NCBI GenBank assembly: GCA_028583685.1
Contig: JAMXIF010000073.1
Coordinates: forward strand, 8,577,874-8,641,873
Source: Petaurus breviceps papuanus
Taxonomy: Eukaryota; Chordata; Mammalia; Diprotodontia; Petauridae
Reading direction: 5' to 3'
DNA length: 64,000 nucleotides
A program made the translations under genes and the position numbers. Below are positions 10,931-21,675 of this stretch, one piece after another; within the stretch, counting starts at the first letter, position 1, and each line of letters starts with the position of its first letter. A model generated the notes under the pieces. The model made no database searches, was not told the origin of the DNA, and saw nothing but the letters and a program-made list of their open reading frames with translations.

Positions 10931-11294
10931 GAAAACTTTACCAACTCTCCTTTCCTCCTAGTTAATGTCAAAGGTCCTATGTCCCCTACATCAGGACATT
11001 AGGAAATGCAAGCAAGACTATAAGTTATTTAGGGAGAGATCTCTCACTCAAATCTCTGATTGGTTTCCCATCTTTGATACCACAAGCAGGGAACCCTTGG
11101 GGATTCATCTTCAAGTCCATTATTTTATAAGCATAGGGCAGGAAAGTTTCTAGAATAAGGTATTGAAGTTTTCAGAAAAGGGAAGATCGGAGGAGGGGCA
11201 GGTCCGGCACAGAGGCAGCCTGTCACAAGCAGGTCTTATGGATCTCAATGTGGTGCATCTCTTTAGCAGGTGACCAAATCTGATGCTAAAATTA
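10931..11294. other. Unannotated stretch
   Basis: No clear feature. A 62-codon frame at 10965-11153 has no family resemblance. Confidence 0.4.
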
Positions 11295-12065
11295 ATCATT
11301 TAATCTTCAAATATTTGAAGGGCTGTCATTCTGAAGAAAGATTAGCCATGTTCTGGCTGACCCCAGAGAGCCAGACTATTTTAAAAGTAATGGATGACAG
11401 TTGCAGAGAAGCAGGTTTAGGCTTGATGTAATGAAAAACTTTTTAACAATTAATGGAATCCAAAAATTGGAAGGCATTGCCCCAGGAGGTATTCACTGTA
11501 AATTTTTTTTGTTTGTTTTTTAAAATTTAATATACTTTATTTTTTTGTTTCTTTTTTAAAAAATTAATTTTTGTTTACTTTTAGTTTACAAGATTCAATT
11601 CCACAATTCCTTGAGTTTCACATTTTGTCCTCCTTCCTCCCCTCCCCCTATGGCAGCATACAGTCAAGTACAGGATTTGTAAATACTTTCACATTATACA
11701 TTAGTCAGGTTATAAAGATGGATTGTATCAGATGGAATGAAAAATGGTAAAGAGGACATAAAACCAAACAAGAAAAGGGAAAAGATCAGGTATTTTGCTT
11801 CCATCTGTATATAAACTCAGTTCTTTCTAGTTCTTTCTCTGGATGCACACATTTCTGTCCATCATGAGTCTTTTGGGATTGACTTATATCACTGCATTGC
11901 TGAGAAGAGTCCAATCTATCAAAGTTGGTCATCACACATACATTGTGTCTGTAATTGTATTCACTGTAAATTTGTGAACAAAGCCTAGATGAATTGTTAG
12001 AGATGTTATAGAGGATATCTAAGACCCTTTCTGACTCTGAGATTCTGTCATTCCATGATTTTTGC
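11295..12065 (+). mobile_element. L3/CR1 LINE 3' end, split by an L1
   Basis: The outer sequence (11295-11505 and 11957-12065) follows the 3' end of L3/CR1: caaatatttgaagggctgtc, then aagaaagattagccatgttc, ggcttgatgtaatgaaaaac, ggaaggcattgccccaggag and finally ctgactctgagattctgtc. It is an old non-LTR element with its reading frame decayed, interrupted by an L1 insertion. Confidence 0.75.
11506..11956 (-). mobile_element. L1 LINE, 5'-truncated, with 17-bp target duplication
   Basis: A minus-strand L1 3' end (T-rich start, then cctccttcctcccctccccc and ttctttctctggatgcacac). It is flanked by a perfect 17-bp duplication gtattcactgtaaattt at 11489-11505 and 11957-11973. It inserted into the L3/CR1 fragment; the intact duplication suggests a relatively recent event. 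Confidence 0.92.
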
Positions 12066-12094
12066 TGTGGCTCAGACTTTAGAAGCAAATAGAG

Positions 12095-12355
12095 GGCTGA
12101 ACCTGGAGTTGGGAGGACTTGAGTTCAAATCCAGTCTCAGACACTCACTAGCTGTGTGACCCTGGGCAAGTCACTTAACGTCTGGCTACCTCAGTTTCTT
12201 CACCTGTGAAATGGGAATAATAATAGCACTTACTCTTCCACCCCCACTCTCACTCCCTTGGTTGTTTAAAGGATCAAATGAGAAAATATCTGTAAAGCAC
12301 TTTGCAATCTTTACAGAAATATGTAAATGATAGCTATTATATATATTATTATAAC
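12095..12355 (+). repeat. tRNA-headed SINE with MIR-type tail
   Basis: The sequence gagggctgaacctggagttg, cactagctgtgtgaccctggg, gtgaaatgggaataataatag, ctgtaaagcactttgcaatc shows a SINE whose 3' part resembles MIR rather than RTE. Confidence 0.8.
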
Positions 12356-12389
12356 ATATTATATTATGTATATATTATTATAATTATAT

Positions 12390-12545
12390 GTGTGTGTGAT
12401 CCTAGGCAAGTCATTTAACTATGTTTGCCTCAGTTCCTCATCTGAAAATGTGCTGGAGAAGAAATGGCAAACCCCTCCAATATCTTTGCCAAGAAAACCC
12501 CAAATGGGTCATGAAGAGTCAGACATGACTGAAAAAGGATTTAAC
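12390..12545 (+). repeat. SINE with RTE-like tail, 5'-truncated
   Basis: It starts within gtgatcctaggcaagtca and runs through ggagaagaaatggcaaaccc to gacatgactgaaaaagg. An 85-codon frame at 12390-12647 lies across it and is not a gene. Confidence 0.85.
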
Positions 12546-12574
12546 ATAGCTATTATCATTATAATTATCATTTG

Positions 12575-12640
12575 TAGTGGTGGTGGTGCCAATGGAAATA
12601 GAAGTAGAAGTAGTTGTAGTAGTAGTAGTAGTAGTTTTAT
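12575..12640. repeat. (GTA)n/(GTG)n trinucleotide repeat
   Basis: ggtggtggtgcc is followed by gaagtagaagtagttgtagt and a run of tag units. Confidence 0.9.
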
Positions 12641-12654
12641 AAGATGACTAAATT

Positions 12655-13085
12655 GGGAGATTGATCAAAATGAAGTCTAACGCTTTGAATTTAATACTCA
12701 AATGTTATTTGAAGATGACTTTGTTCTATTCCCACTCCCATCACTCTAGCCCCTGTTCTCTTGCAATAGTTTCCTATCCAGCATTGTGAAAATATGTACC
12801 TTTGGGAGCAGAAACAGCTTCCTTTGTCCCTCGTGTATCACTAAGCCTGGGAGTGTGATTAGTATTCAGACCCAAAGAGGAATAAATATTGTGGAGGAAA
12901 CAGCATTTGGACAAAGTCAAGCTTAAGCTGAGACCCCATCAAATATGATTCTTAGCCTAGAGTTCCTGTTGAGCTCTATGACCCCCGAAGTAGTATATTC
13001 CTTAGCTCTAACTGGAGTTCTGTCCCATGTGAAGAAAATGCCTAGCAATAGCAATTTCAGTCTCAGGATATGGAATACTCCAGAG
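12655..13085. other. Unannotated stretch
   Basis: No recognisable gene or repeat. Confidence 0.4.
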
Positions 13086-13089
13086 TGAT

Positions 13090-13260
13090 AAGATCATAGC
13101 TGGAAGGGATCTTTGAGAACAATTAAGATGACCTCCCTCCCTTTACAGATAAATAAGCTGAAGCTCAGAGAAGTTAATTGGTTTATCTAGGATCAGGGGT
13201 CAGATTTTGAACTCAGGTCTCCCTGGCTCGAAGACCTACATTCTATCCACTATCCCATAA
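13090..13260 (+). repeat. Old repeat (catctagtccaac type)
   Basis: gatcatagctggaagggatc, then agctgaagctcagagaagtt, then ttgaactcaggtctccctgg, ending with ctatccacta. Confidence 0.65.
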
Positions 13261-13399
13261 AAATGCAAAGCAGCTGTGACTACTTAGGAACATCTTGAAA
13301 TAATTGACTTTTTTTTTCTATCCTGTATGTATCCTAAAATAAAGCTTTTGCAAACAAACTATAACTATGGTCCATTTGTCAGATCATGAGAATCCTTTG

Positions 13400-14165
13400 A
13401 ACCAAGTGGCTTTTACTGACACATCTGATCTCCCCCTCTTCTGGCCTCTGCCCTAACCTATCCATCTCACAAACCACTGCCAGTTTTATCTTCCTTAAAT
13501 ATCATTTTTGACAATCATTGATATCCCCCTCTTCCTCTCCACCCCCGCCCCCATCACACACAAAAAAATCTTTCAAATGTTTCCTATTGCCTATAGGCTA
13601 AAGTCTAAAATCCTTAACCTGGCACTAGAAGATTCTCCATAACCTAGGCCCATATATAATAGTATTTTACATTATTTTATACAAAAGCTCCACTCCAAAA
13701 ACACCTGGTCAATTCATTGTTCACTGAATACTCTATCCGGTCCCACTTCAGTGACTTTGCTTACACTGAAGGTATCAAACATTCTAGGGCCAAATGAGGC
13801 CCACAACATGTCTGAGGGTAGCCCAAACCATGTTAAAATGTGACTGGGAAATATTTAACAAAATAAATAAAATAACAAACACAAAATACAAAAACATATA
13901 GATAATACTAATATGTGGCTTTCCAAGCTGATATGCCACCCACAAAGATCCTTAGGTGGCCGCCATTTTTATGTTAGTTTTTCACCACTGGTTTACATCA
14001 TTTACCCTGCCTGAGGAATACTCCCCTCTGCTTGTCTACTTTTTTTTTTAAGACCCAGTTAAAGTGCTTTCTTTCTCATGAACCTTCTCAAATAGCTTTA
14101 GGTTTCTGTGACTGCTCCCTCTCCTGACTCTCTGTAACATTCATTGTTTACATCACTCATTGGGC
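13400..14165 (+). mobile_element. L2 LINE 3' region, split by a hAT MITE
   Basis: The run tcctattgcctataggctaaa, aaaatccttaacctggcact, ctccataacctaggccc, ctttgcttaca, then after the insert tttaccctgcctgaggaata and ccagttaaagtgctttctt follows the non-coding strand of the L2 3' region. A hAT element at 13766-13989 interrupts it. Confidence 0.8.
13766..13989. mobile_element. hAT-type MITE (opossum-Charlie-like), in L2
   Basis: The left end ctgaaggtatcaaacatt and the right end ttagtttttcaccact are imperfect inverted repeats. The interior (atgaggcccacaacatg, gggaaatatttaacaaaata) matches the copy at 29517-29757. Flanking octamers tgcttaca (13758-13765) and ggtttaca (13990-13997) agree at 6 of 8 positions, and the surrounding L2 text reads through when the insert is removed. 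Confidence 0.8.
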
Positions 14166-14620
14166 ATTATTAAACATTACCAGTACATCAAGACTGGACT
14201 TATTCTCCCAACACACATGCTTACCAGCAAACTGGAATCCCAGAATCAGGCTAGTGTTATGGGTTCTTTGAGTAACTTTGAAGAGATAGAAGGTATCTTT
14301 TCTCATTCTATTGCTTCAAGCTCCATTCAGGTGTTTTATCTCCAATGTTAACTAGCAATGATCAGCACCTCAGTATTACTTAAGCAATTAATATCCATTA
14401 ATTTTTACAATGGGACATTTTTACTGAAAAGATATAGCAAGAACAGAAATATAAACATTTTCCCCAAATTCAAAGGAGCACAATCTCCCCTACAGCCTCT
14501 GAGAGTGGGAATGGGTTCAGGCCTGGTAAACTTTCTGCATAGTATTAATCCCACCAAGTTCCCTCCCAAATGCAGCATGGACAATGGGTAGATGAGTCTA
14601 TGTCAGCACTTCCGGCAGGC
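14166..14620. other. Unannotated stretch
   Basis: Two short frames (14160-14351 and 14358-14591) look like chance. No repeat recognised. Confidence 0.4.
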
Positions 14621-14629
14621 CGGTGCCCT

Positions 14630-15075
14630 GTCTCTGCTGTTTGTCCTTTGTCTTCCAAGAGGACCAATAATGTTACTTGGTGATGTCTAGATTCCTTCAT
14701 GAGCTGTATTTAAGGGAGGCAGAGCTGCACAAAGTCACCAGCCTCATTCTCTCTCCCAGAGCCATCTCAGTCCAGTAGCAAGACAAAAGTCAAGACCGAT
14801 GACAATAGCCCAGGATGTCTAAGCTCTAAGAACACCACAGTGAGTGCTTCAGTGACCTTAATGAATGTTGGAACAAACTGTTCTCACCCAGCCCTGCTGC
14901 AGGGGGAGGGAGGCGAGTCTTCCCATGCTTGGGGTAGGCCTGTGGGTTACCCCAAGCTGGGTTAGCCCTTCTGTAGAGACAATTTTATAGGGTGTAGTGA
15001 CTACACGACCCTGAAAATGGCTCAGCATGCCCTCACACCAGAGGTGCTGGACCTCCTGAAACACATCCTATACCC
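14630..15075 (+). repeat. Unnamed dispersed repeat U1, long copy
   Basis: tgtttgtcctttgtcttccaagaggacca, caaagtcaccagcctcattct and ccagagccatctcagtccag match 40760-41060 and the first half of 41610-41830. This copy extends farther, to about 15075 (cagaggtgctggacctcctg). I recognise the pattern as a common marsupial repeat but cannot name its family. Confidence 0.7.
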
Positions 15076-15300
15076 CATGAACATAAGCTCGTCAAGAACA
15101 GGACTCTCTACCCTCAAGGAACTTACAATCTAACAGGGGAGACAATATGCAAACATATACAAAGCCAGGTAAAAATGCAGAATATATAGGAAATAATTAA
15201 CAGAGGAAAGGCAATGGAGGGATTATGGAATGAAGTAACCTCTGAAAAGGTGCTTTGTAAACCATAAAACGCTACATAAATAAATGTCAGCTATAATTTA
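15076..15300 (+). repeat. Repeat W fragment followed by a MIR 3' tail
   Basis: ctcaaggaacttacaatctaac, ggggagacaatatgcaaac and aggaaataattaacagagg match the centre of repeat W at 32890-33090. At 15240-15300 ggtgctttgtaaaccataaa resembles the MIR 3' end. Confidence 0.65.
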
Positions 15301-16130
15301 CTGGTCACTAATGTCTGCTTGGTTTTTTTTTTTCTTTGTTTAATTTGTCCTTACATTTCAGATCTATGGAGAGTCTTATGGTGTGATATTATTATGATTA
15401 TGGTTATAGATTATTATTAATGATTATTATTATAGAGAAAAATCAATTAGTTCTTGCCTCCTTGTACCTTCTATGCCTACTTGCCACCCCAAGGAAAGTC
15501 CCCCCCCCCTTTTTTTCCTTTCCCTTCACTATTGAAATCCTCTGAGGAGCAGTGCTAAGATCATAATCCTGTTTAAATAAATAGTGACCCCATTTAGGTC
15601 ATTAATTCCAGCCAGGTAAGAAATGTGGCAAGGCTTTAAAAGCACTATGGGCAAAGGAATACAACCCATTTCACCCACAAAAGCCTCTCTTCTCTCATAA
15701 AAATACAGACACCTTCAGATCCAGACTATATTCTCTGCCAACCCCTATGCCTCAGAGTGTTGACAAACCATCAAAGACTAAGATGCTGGGAAATGAATAA
15801 AGCAATTAAGCTCAACCTGTCTTTTGGTCTTTCTTCTCAGACAGGCCCAACCTCTCCAGGTACTAGCTACATTGGCAGACATCCTTGCTGGCTACTGCAT
15901 CATGTGGGCTACAATATTCCTGTGGTGAGGATGGCAGGGGATGAGGATATTGGCTCTTATGATGAATTCAGAGGAATTGCCCGAGGAATTTAAGACACTC
16001 TTCCCTACCCATGTGTCTGATCAGGGCATAGACTAGCTTTGCAAATGATTCTCATTTGCAGCCTCCAGGCAAAACATTTCACTTGCCTTTTACAGAACCC
16101 AAAAGGAGGCTGAGGAACTCAACTGTACTA
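15301..16130. other. Unannotated stretch
   Basis: The part 15375-15440 is rich in atta and gatt words. The part 15600-15620 (ccagccaggtaagaaatg) resembles a splice donor, with no supporting open frame. No gene called. Confidence 0.4.
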
Positions 16131-16410
16131 GGTGTTGGTAAGACTAATACAGGCTCAGTCAAGCCTTTTGAAGATTAAAAAAGAATTTATTATGAAAACA
16201 CAAGCAACTATCACAATTTACACAATCCTTAGAATTTTACTGGATCTGTTGCTGATGCTTCTTGCTCCCAGGAATTATCTAGTTTAATTGGAAGATGAAA
16301 TAGCTGGGGTGGGGTTGAGGCTGAGATAATGGAAGGCGAATATATAGCTTGTGCCTTGTAAACTACTAGAAGCAGATATTTTGGGGCCTATGTTCAATGT
16401 TATGGCATAT
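16131..16410 (-). other. Possible old LTR fragment
   Basis: The layout ttggtaagactaatacagg... ttaaaaaagaatttattatg... gcgaatatatagcttg resembles an LTR read in antisense (polyadenylation and TATA-like words in order). No second copy or flanking duplication was found, so this is a weak call. Confidence 0.2.
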
Positions 16411-16414
16411 AACA

Positions 16415-16625
16415 ATAGCACAAATGTGTATAGAGTGCTTTAAGATAGAGTGCTCACAATAGCACCATAAGGCAAGTTGTGTATGTATTAGTGTTTCCAT
16501 TTTCAAGATGAGGAAACAGTCTCATGTGGTAGTCTGTTCTCTGCCATTTGCTAGCTGTGTGACCTTGGGTAAGTCAATTTCCTTTCCTGGGCCTCAGTTT
16601 TATTTCCTGTAAAATAAGGGCATTG
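16415..16625. repeat. MIR fragment (minus) followed by MIR3-like SINE (plus)
   Basis: 16415-16525 reads as reversed MIR (tatagagtgctttaag, cattttcaagatgaggaaac). 16530-16625 reads forward (tgctagctgtgtgaccttggg, cctgtaaaataagggcattg). Confidence 0.7.
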
Positions 16626-16629
16626 GATT

Positions 16630-16815
16630 AGAAGAGGGATTCAATTTCTTTTGCATCAAAGATTCTTTTGGCAGTCTAGCAAAGTCTTTGAATCCCTTCT
16701 CAAAAGAATGTTTTATATGTATCAAAAATATAGAATTATAAAGAAAATCAAAAGCATTAAAACAGTTTTCAAAATATGTTTTAAAAGACACTTATGAACC
16801 CAGGTTAAGAATCCC
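16630..16815. mobile_element. hAT-type MITE
   Basis: ttttggcagtctagcaaagtc, cccttctcaaaagaatgttt, tcaaaatatgttttaaaagac and cccaggttaagaatcccc correspond, reversed, to the element at 7140-7628. Confidence 0.75.
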
Positions 16816-17000
16816 CAGAGTAGATGATTCCCAAGAACCCTTCCATTGTTAACATTCTCTTTTGGTCTACCCTGCTTCTGTTAAACAAAATCTTTGTGAG
16901 AATCATCTCTACAGGAATCAAGAACATCTTTGATGAGAATATTAGTTGAAGACAAAGATAAACAGGCTTTTGCAAGGAATTTTCACCAATGCACCACATC

Positions 17001-17186
17001 ATGGGGTGGCTAGGTGGCGCAGTGAGTAAAGTGCTGGCCCTGGAGTCAGGAGGACCTGAGTTGGTTCTGGCCTCAGACACTTAACACCCACACAAAAAAA
17101 AACTAGCCATATAACCTTGGGCAAGGTACTTAACTCCAATTGCCCTCCAAAAAGGCAAAAAAACCCAAAACAAACAAAAAACAATA
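17001..17186 (+). repeat. WSINE-type SINE with target duplication
   Basis: Near-complete: ggggtggctaggtggcgcag, ctggagtcaggaggacctga, acttaactccaattgccctcc and an A-rich tail. It is flanked by accacatc (16993-17000 and about 17188-17195). The central cacacttaacacc...caaaaaaaa text is characteristic of this SINE. Confidence 0.92.
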
Positions 17187-17194
17187 TACCACAT

Positions 17195-17555
17195 CTTTAC
17201 CATTTTACATTTGAGAAATATAGAGATTCCAAGATATGACTTTGTTTATTATTTTTTATGAAAAAGCATTTCACTTGGAGGAACAAATTCCATTTTGTAC
17301 AGACTTTTGATTGGCTAACAGTAACCCATTTTATACATTGCTAAGAGACCCCCCCCAAAAAAAGTGAGAAAAATATCCACATACTATAAGATTATAATAA
17401 AAATGAGCTTTTTTCTTCAATTTTTTATTTAAAAAAATAAAAATTTTTTTTCAACAGTCTCTCATCCACACATGAAAATTATTCAACATTCCTTGAAGGA
17501 CATAACAATAGAAATAACCTGTTTTGATGACCAGATCTAGTTGTCAATATAAATA
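17195..17555. other. Unannotated stretch
   Basis: AT-rich with A and T homopolymers; no recognisable gene or repeat. Confidence 0.4.
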
Positions 17556-17559
17556 TAAA

Positions 17560-17972
17560 ACAGGGAATATGTGCTTGCCAAAGACATTCACCATTGTGCT
17601 GTAGGAAATCCAGTGCAGAGTCCAAATTTAAGAGAGATTCCCTGTCGATGTTCAGGTCTGCCTGGTGCTCCTGTTTGCTGATGAATTTGTTCTGGTTGCA
17701 TCTAGCTCTGGGACACTGCAGAACCTATTGGAAGAGATTGGTGACAAATAGATGAAGAATATCTATGGCCCAGATTACAATATGCATTCAGATGGACAAC
17801 CTAGAAAATTTGTGGGTCAGTATGTATATCTGGGAGGGACAGTACAAAGGGACAATGAGCTCAGCACTCAGAGTTGAACAGGAAGAAGAGAAAAGTGGGA
17901 TGAATTGTCTTCAAGTAAACTACAAAGTATCTTTCATGACTTCAAACTTCCCCAGAAACAAAGGCCCATATA
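17560..17972 (+). mobile_element. RTE/BovB-type LINE, reverse-transcriptase fragment
   Basis: The frame from about 17640 reads VCLVLLFADEFVLVASSSG, then TLQNLLEEIGDK and, farther on, GQYVYLGGTVQRDNELS. This matches the RTE reverse-transcriptase region around the catalytic FADD box (here FADE) and the downstream YLG...RDN segment. At least one stop codon interrupts it (after EEIGDK). Its importance is that this family's 3' end is shared with the RTE-tailed SINEs of the window. It directly abuts an L1 end. Confidence 0.85.
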
Positions 17973-17974
17973 TT

Positions 17975-18645
17975 TAAAAAAATTTTAATAATATTTTATT
18001 TTTCTCCAATCACATGTAAAAAATTTTTAACATTCATTTTTAAAAATTTTGAATCCCAAATTCTCTCCTTCCCCTCCCCCCAAGACAATAAACAATTTAA
18101 TATAGGTTATACAGTGCAATCATGCAAAAAATATTTCCATATTGATCATGTTGTAGGAAAAAACAGATTAAAAAACACAAAAAAGTGAAAATCAGTATGC
18201 TGTGATCTGCATTCATACTCCTCCAGTTCTTTTTCTAGAGGTGGAAAGCATTTTTCATCATGAGCCCTTTGGAAGTATCTTAGATTATTGTATTGCTGAA
18301 AATAGCTGTCCTTCACAGTTGATCATAATGCAATATTGTTGTTACTGTTTACAATGTTCTCCTGCATCAGCTCATGTAAGTCTTTCCAGGTTTCTCTGAA
18401 AGCATCCTGCTCATCATTTCTTATAGCACGATAGTATTCCATTATAATCATATAAAATAACTTGTTCAGTCATTGCCTAATTGATGGGCATCCCATCAAT
18501 TTCCAAGTCTGCCACCATAAAAAGAGCTGCCATAAATATTTTTCTACAAATTTTGCTTTTTAAAAATCTCTTTGAGATGCTGACCTAGTGCTGGGCCAAA
18601 GGGTATATATACACACATTTGTAGTCCTTTGGAAAGGTCCATATT
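17975..18645 (-). mobile_element. L1 LINE, 5'-truncated 3' end
   Basis: Minus-strand reading gives the end of L1 ORF2 (EEYYRAIRNDEQDAFRETWK, then DLHELM) and a 3' UTR with cctccccccaagacaata and an AT-rich end near 17975. Confidence 0.88.
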
Positions 18646-19585
18646 TTTCATACAATAAACTATCAGTGCTGTGTGGGGGTAAGACATAGAATAAAATTGT
18701 CTCCAATGAAATGAAAAGACATATCACACAGGTGGTAAGGAAGAGGTGTGAGCAAGCTGTATGAATAACCAATGACCAACAGGAATAAAAGATGTTACCA
18801 GAGAAACATATGAGCAGAAGAAAAGATAAGCAGGCAAGAAAGGTATGCAGGGGCATGGGACGGCAGCCAGCCAGAGTGCATGTATGACAATATCATTGAG
18901 ATGTCAGGAGAAAGTGATTAAGGCCTCTTGCATGTTGAGTCCTGGTAATAAGCATCAGAAGCAAGGTTTGAACCTGAGTCCTTTGAGTTTTGCCAATGCT
19001 CTTTCTGCTGTGCAATTAGGAACCGATGTGTTCTGACTTAGCTCACTATTCTTTCTACTGTATTGGATGAAAGTAATCTCTTCTTATTCTGATCTCATGG
19101 AACCTTATTGTAATTTACATTTTTCTCATTTCTCTACCTGTCTTATCCCTATGTTATTAGCTTCTGGAGGATGAGGTCATGTGCCTTATTTATCCTGACT
19201 CCCCAAAGGTCTAAGAAAAGATATTTCACATAATAAGAGCTTACAAAATGTCTTTTGAATGAACTCTACTAAAGCTGACACCTCTCTTACCAAATACAAA
19301 TATTTAAGTAAAATCTCTTGTCTTGATTACTGTCCTTATCTAAAATCTGGGCCTGTCTGGTAGGGAATATGTGATATGAGGAATTTAAATGTATAGAAAG
19401 GCGAACATATCTTCATTTACATATCAAAATAATGATCAATGGTCTTCAGTGATATTTATGACACAGGACCTTTAAAGTCATGATCTACACTCATGAAATG
19501 AAAAGCCACTGGGTGAATTTTTGAAATGCCTTTCTTGCCTCTTTTCTCGATTTTCTGTTCCTATTGCCAGATTCTAAAATGAATG
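18646..19585. other. Unannotated stretch
   Basis: No gene. Frames at 18560-18856 and 18845-19036 show no family resemblance, and the first overlaps the L1. At 19140-19260 cttctggaggatgaggtcatg and taataagagcttac faintly resemble an L2 tail. Confidence 0.4.
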
Positions 19586-19589
19586 TAGA

Positions 19590-19850
19590 TTAGATTGTTG
19601 TTTTGCTTCAGTTGCCTACTCCTTGTGACTCCCTTTGCAATTTTCTTGGCAAAGATACTAAAATGGTTTGCCATTTCCTTCCTCTAGCTCATTTTATAAA
19701 TGAAGAAACTGAGGCAAACAGGGGTAAGTGACTTAGCCAGGGTCATATAGCTAGTAAGTGTCTGAGGCCAGATTTGAACTCAAGAAAATGAATCTTCCTG
19801 ACCCCAAAGCCCATCACTCTATCCACTTCACTACCTAGCTGCTGACAGAT
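19590..19850 (-). repeat. SINE, MAR1 type with RTE-like tail
   Basis: The full order on the plus strand: ttgttttgcttcagttgcct (RTE end), tggtttgccatttccttcc, gaaactgaggcaaacagggg, gccagatttgaactcaag, cactctatccac (tRNA head). Confidence 0.9.
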
Positions 19851-19865
19851 TAGATGGCAACTTTT

Positions 19866-20021
19866 TTTTTCCTTTTGGAGAGCAATTGGGGTTAAGTAAC
19901 TTGCCCAAGGTTACACAGCTAGTATTTTTGTGTGGGTGTTAAGTGTCTCAGGCTGGAACCAAACTCGGGTCCTCCCGACTCCAGGGCCAGCGCTTTACTC
20001 ACTGCGCCACCTAGCTGCCCC
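19866..20021 (-). repeat. WSINE-type SINE with 15-bp target duplication
   Basis: Reversed WSINE (T run, gcaattggggttaagtaac, cctcccgactccagggccag, cactgcgccacctagctgcc), flanked by perfect tagatggcaactttt (19851-19865 and 20022-20036). Low divergence. Confidence 0.95.
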
Positions 20022-20036
20022 TAGATGGCAACTTTT

Positions 20037-20454
20037 AAATATACTTAATTAAGAGATTACCTTTTAGTTTGGGGGAGCTCAGGGGTGGCAGTAGGGCAAA
20101 CCTAGAAACAACAAAGAGCTTGAATATTTACTTTTGTCGGGGCCCAAACCACCATTTTAGAAACCTGAGACTTCCATTCAAGAGTCATGAGTAGAGGTGA
20201 AGCAACCCAACCTTTCTGAGTCTCTCTCTTATTTGAAAAAGAGGGAGAATGATATCTGTGTTACCTATTTTAGACTGGTGTTACAAGGATCAAAGGAGAT
20301 AGACACATAAACCAGTTTGTAAACCCCTGAGATCCTAAGTAAAGACTTCAATTCCAGTTGTCTTTATTCGAGGAAAGAACCTTGCATCTGGAACCTAAGT
20401 TTGAATATTAGTTTTGTTGCTGATTTCCAAAGGAATGCAAACTATAAAATACTG
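20037..20454. other. Unannotated stretch
   Basis: No gene. There is weak MIR-like text at 20225-20345 (aaccagtttgtaaacccctg). Confidence 0.4.
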
Positions 20455-20665
20455 GATAAGTGGATGACCCCTTGGGATACATAGCTGCTGAGGTCCCTTC
20501 CAACACTAAGGTTGCATTCTGACATTTTGACTACCTATATGACCTTGGCTGAAAACTACCGAACAACAAGAATGTGACCTCAAAAAAGTCATTGAAAATC
20601 TCTGAGCCTCAGTTTTCTCATCTGTAAAATGGAGGGCTCAGGCTAGATGACTGAGCTCCTTCTAA
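20455..20665 (+). repeat. L3/CR1 tail and MIR3-like fragments
   Basis: 20455-20530 (gaggtcccttccaacactaa) resembles the L3/CR1 3' tail. 20575-20665 (atctctgagcctcagttttctcatctg, aggctagatgactgagctc) is MIR3-like. Confidence 0.55.
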
Positions 20666-21675
20666 ACTCCTTCCTTAGACTCCTTCTAAACTTCAAGCAC
20701 TTTCATCTGTTCTCCCCCCTCCAACTTACTCAGAACCTAGAGAGATGTTATATAAGAGGAGCATTTTTTTTTTAAACCTATAAACCCATCCCCTAAAACA
20801 TTTTCTTGCCCTTTCAAATGTTTTTGTTACTCTAGCGTAGGTGGATGACTGAGCTATTTGAGTCAGTGTCTCTGAGTAGACAGTCTGGACCATTCCCTAC
20901 TTAGCACATACTGCACAGCCAGACAGTGTCCCCTTAATCAAACTCCCCTGTTCCTTCTTAAGGAAAACACATAGTTCAGTGAGTTTGATGGACTGTTATG
21001 TCTTAGAAGCTAGATGCTTTAACTGTCTCCTACTTATTTCCTGTATGGCTTTGAGCAAATCATTCAATCTCCTTCTGTTACAGTCTCCTCACCTGAGACC
21101 TGCACATAAAATTGAGCCAGTTCACAGGAATATACAATGGGAAATAACAACATTGCCCATGTTGAATGAGACTTGTGGGATACAATGCAAAGGGTGTTGG
21201 AAGGTGCTCCATAAGGGTCCATCCCTGGTTTTTCTATTGACTAAACATATGAACTCAGGAAAGCAACTTAGCAACTCTGATCCCCAATTGTTGATTACTT
21301 CACAGAATCGTGCAGTGAACATTCAAGGTCAATTGCCAAATATTGTGTTTAATAATTGTTTATTGATTGATTATTGTGGTTTTGCTATTATCATGCCACT
21401 GGGAAAACCAGTCTCCAGAAATATTAGGCTTTGGGGAAGAATACTATAACTATATGTATTATTACTAAATAACTGCTCTAGTTCTATTTCTAGAAGAATT
21501 TGACTCATAAAAAGCTGAATAATAAAAATTTGTAACTTAAAATCTTATGGAAATGAATTTTGAAAACTAAAAAAATAAATATTTTTTAAAAACTAAATAA
21601 TAATAATAATGAGTTTATCAATCTCCTGTTAACATCTGTTGTATTCGAATAATAAATGCAGCCTTTTCTGTAAGA
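20666..21675. other. Unannotated stretch with a MIR scrap
   Basis: A MIR scrap lies at 21025-21110 (ctatggctttgagcaaatc). A 156-codon frame (20979-21449) runs through the MIR; it has no recognisable domain, and its coding status is rejected here. Confidence 0.5.

Noticed and set aside
12390-12647. 85-codon frame
   Set aside because: Crosses an RTE-tailed SINE and a trinucleotide repeat.
16131-16410. Additional solo LTR
   Set aside because: Only signal order suggests it; no TG...CA ends, duplication or second copy, so kept as a weak call only.
17001-17186. Possible tRNA gene (box A/B-like head)
   Set aside because: The tRNA resemblance belongs to the SINE head; no cloverleaf is preserved here or in the other SINEs.
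20979-21449. 156-codon open frame, the longest in the window
   Set aside because: It runs through a MIR fragment, has no recognisable domain, no splice or promoter context, and low CpG. Chance frame.
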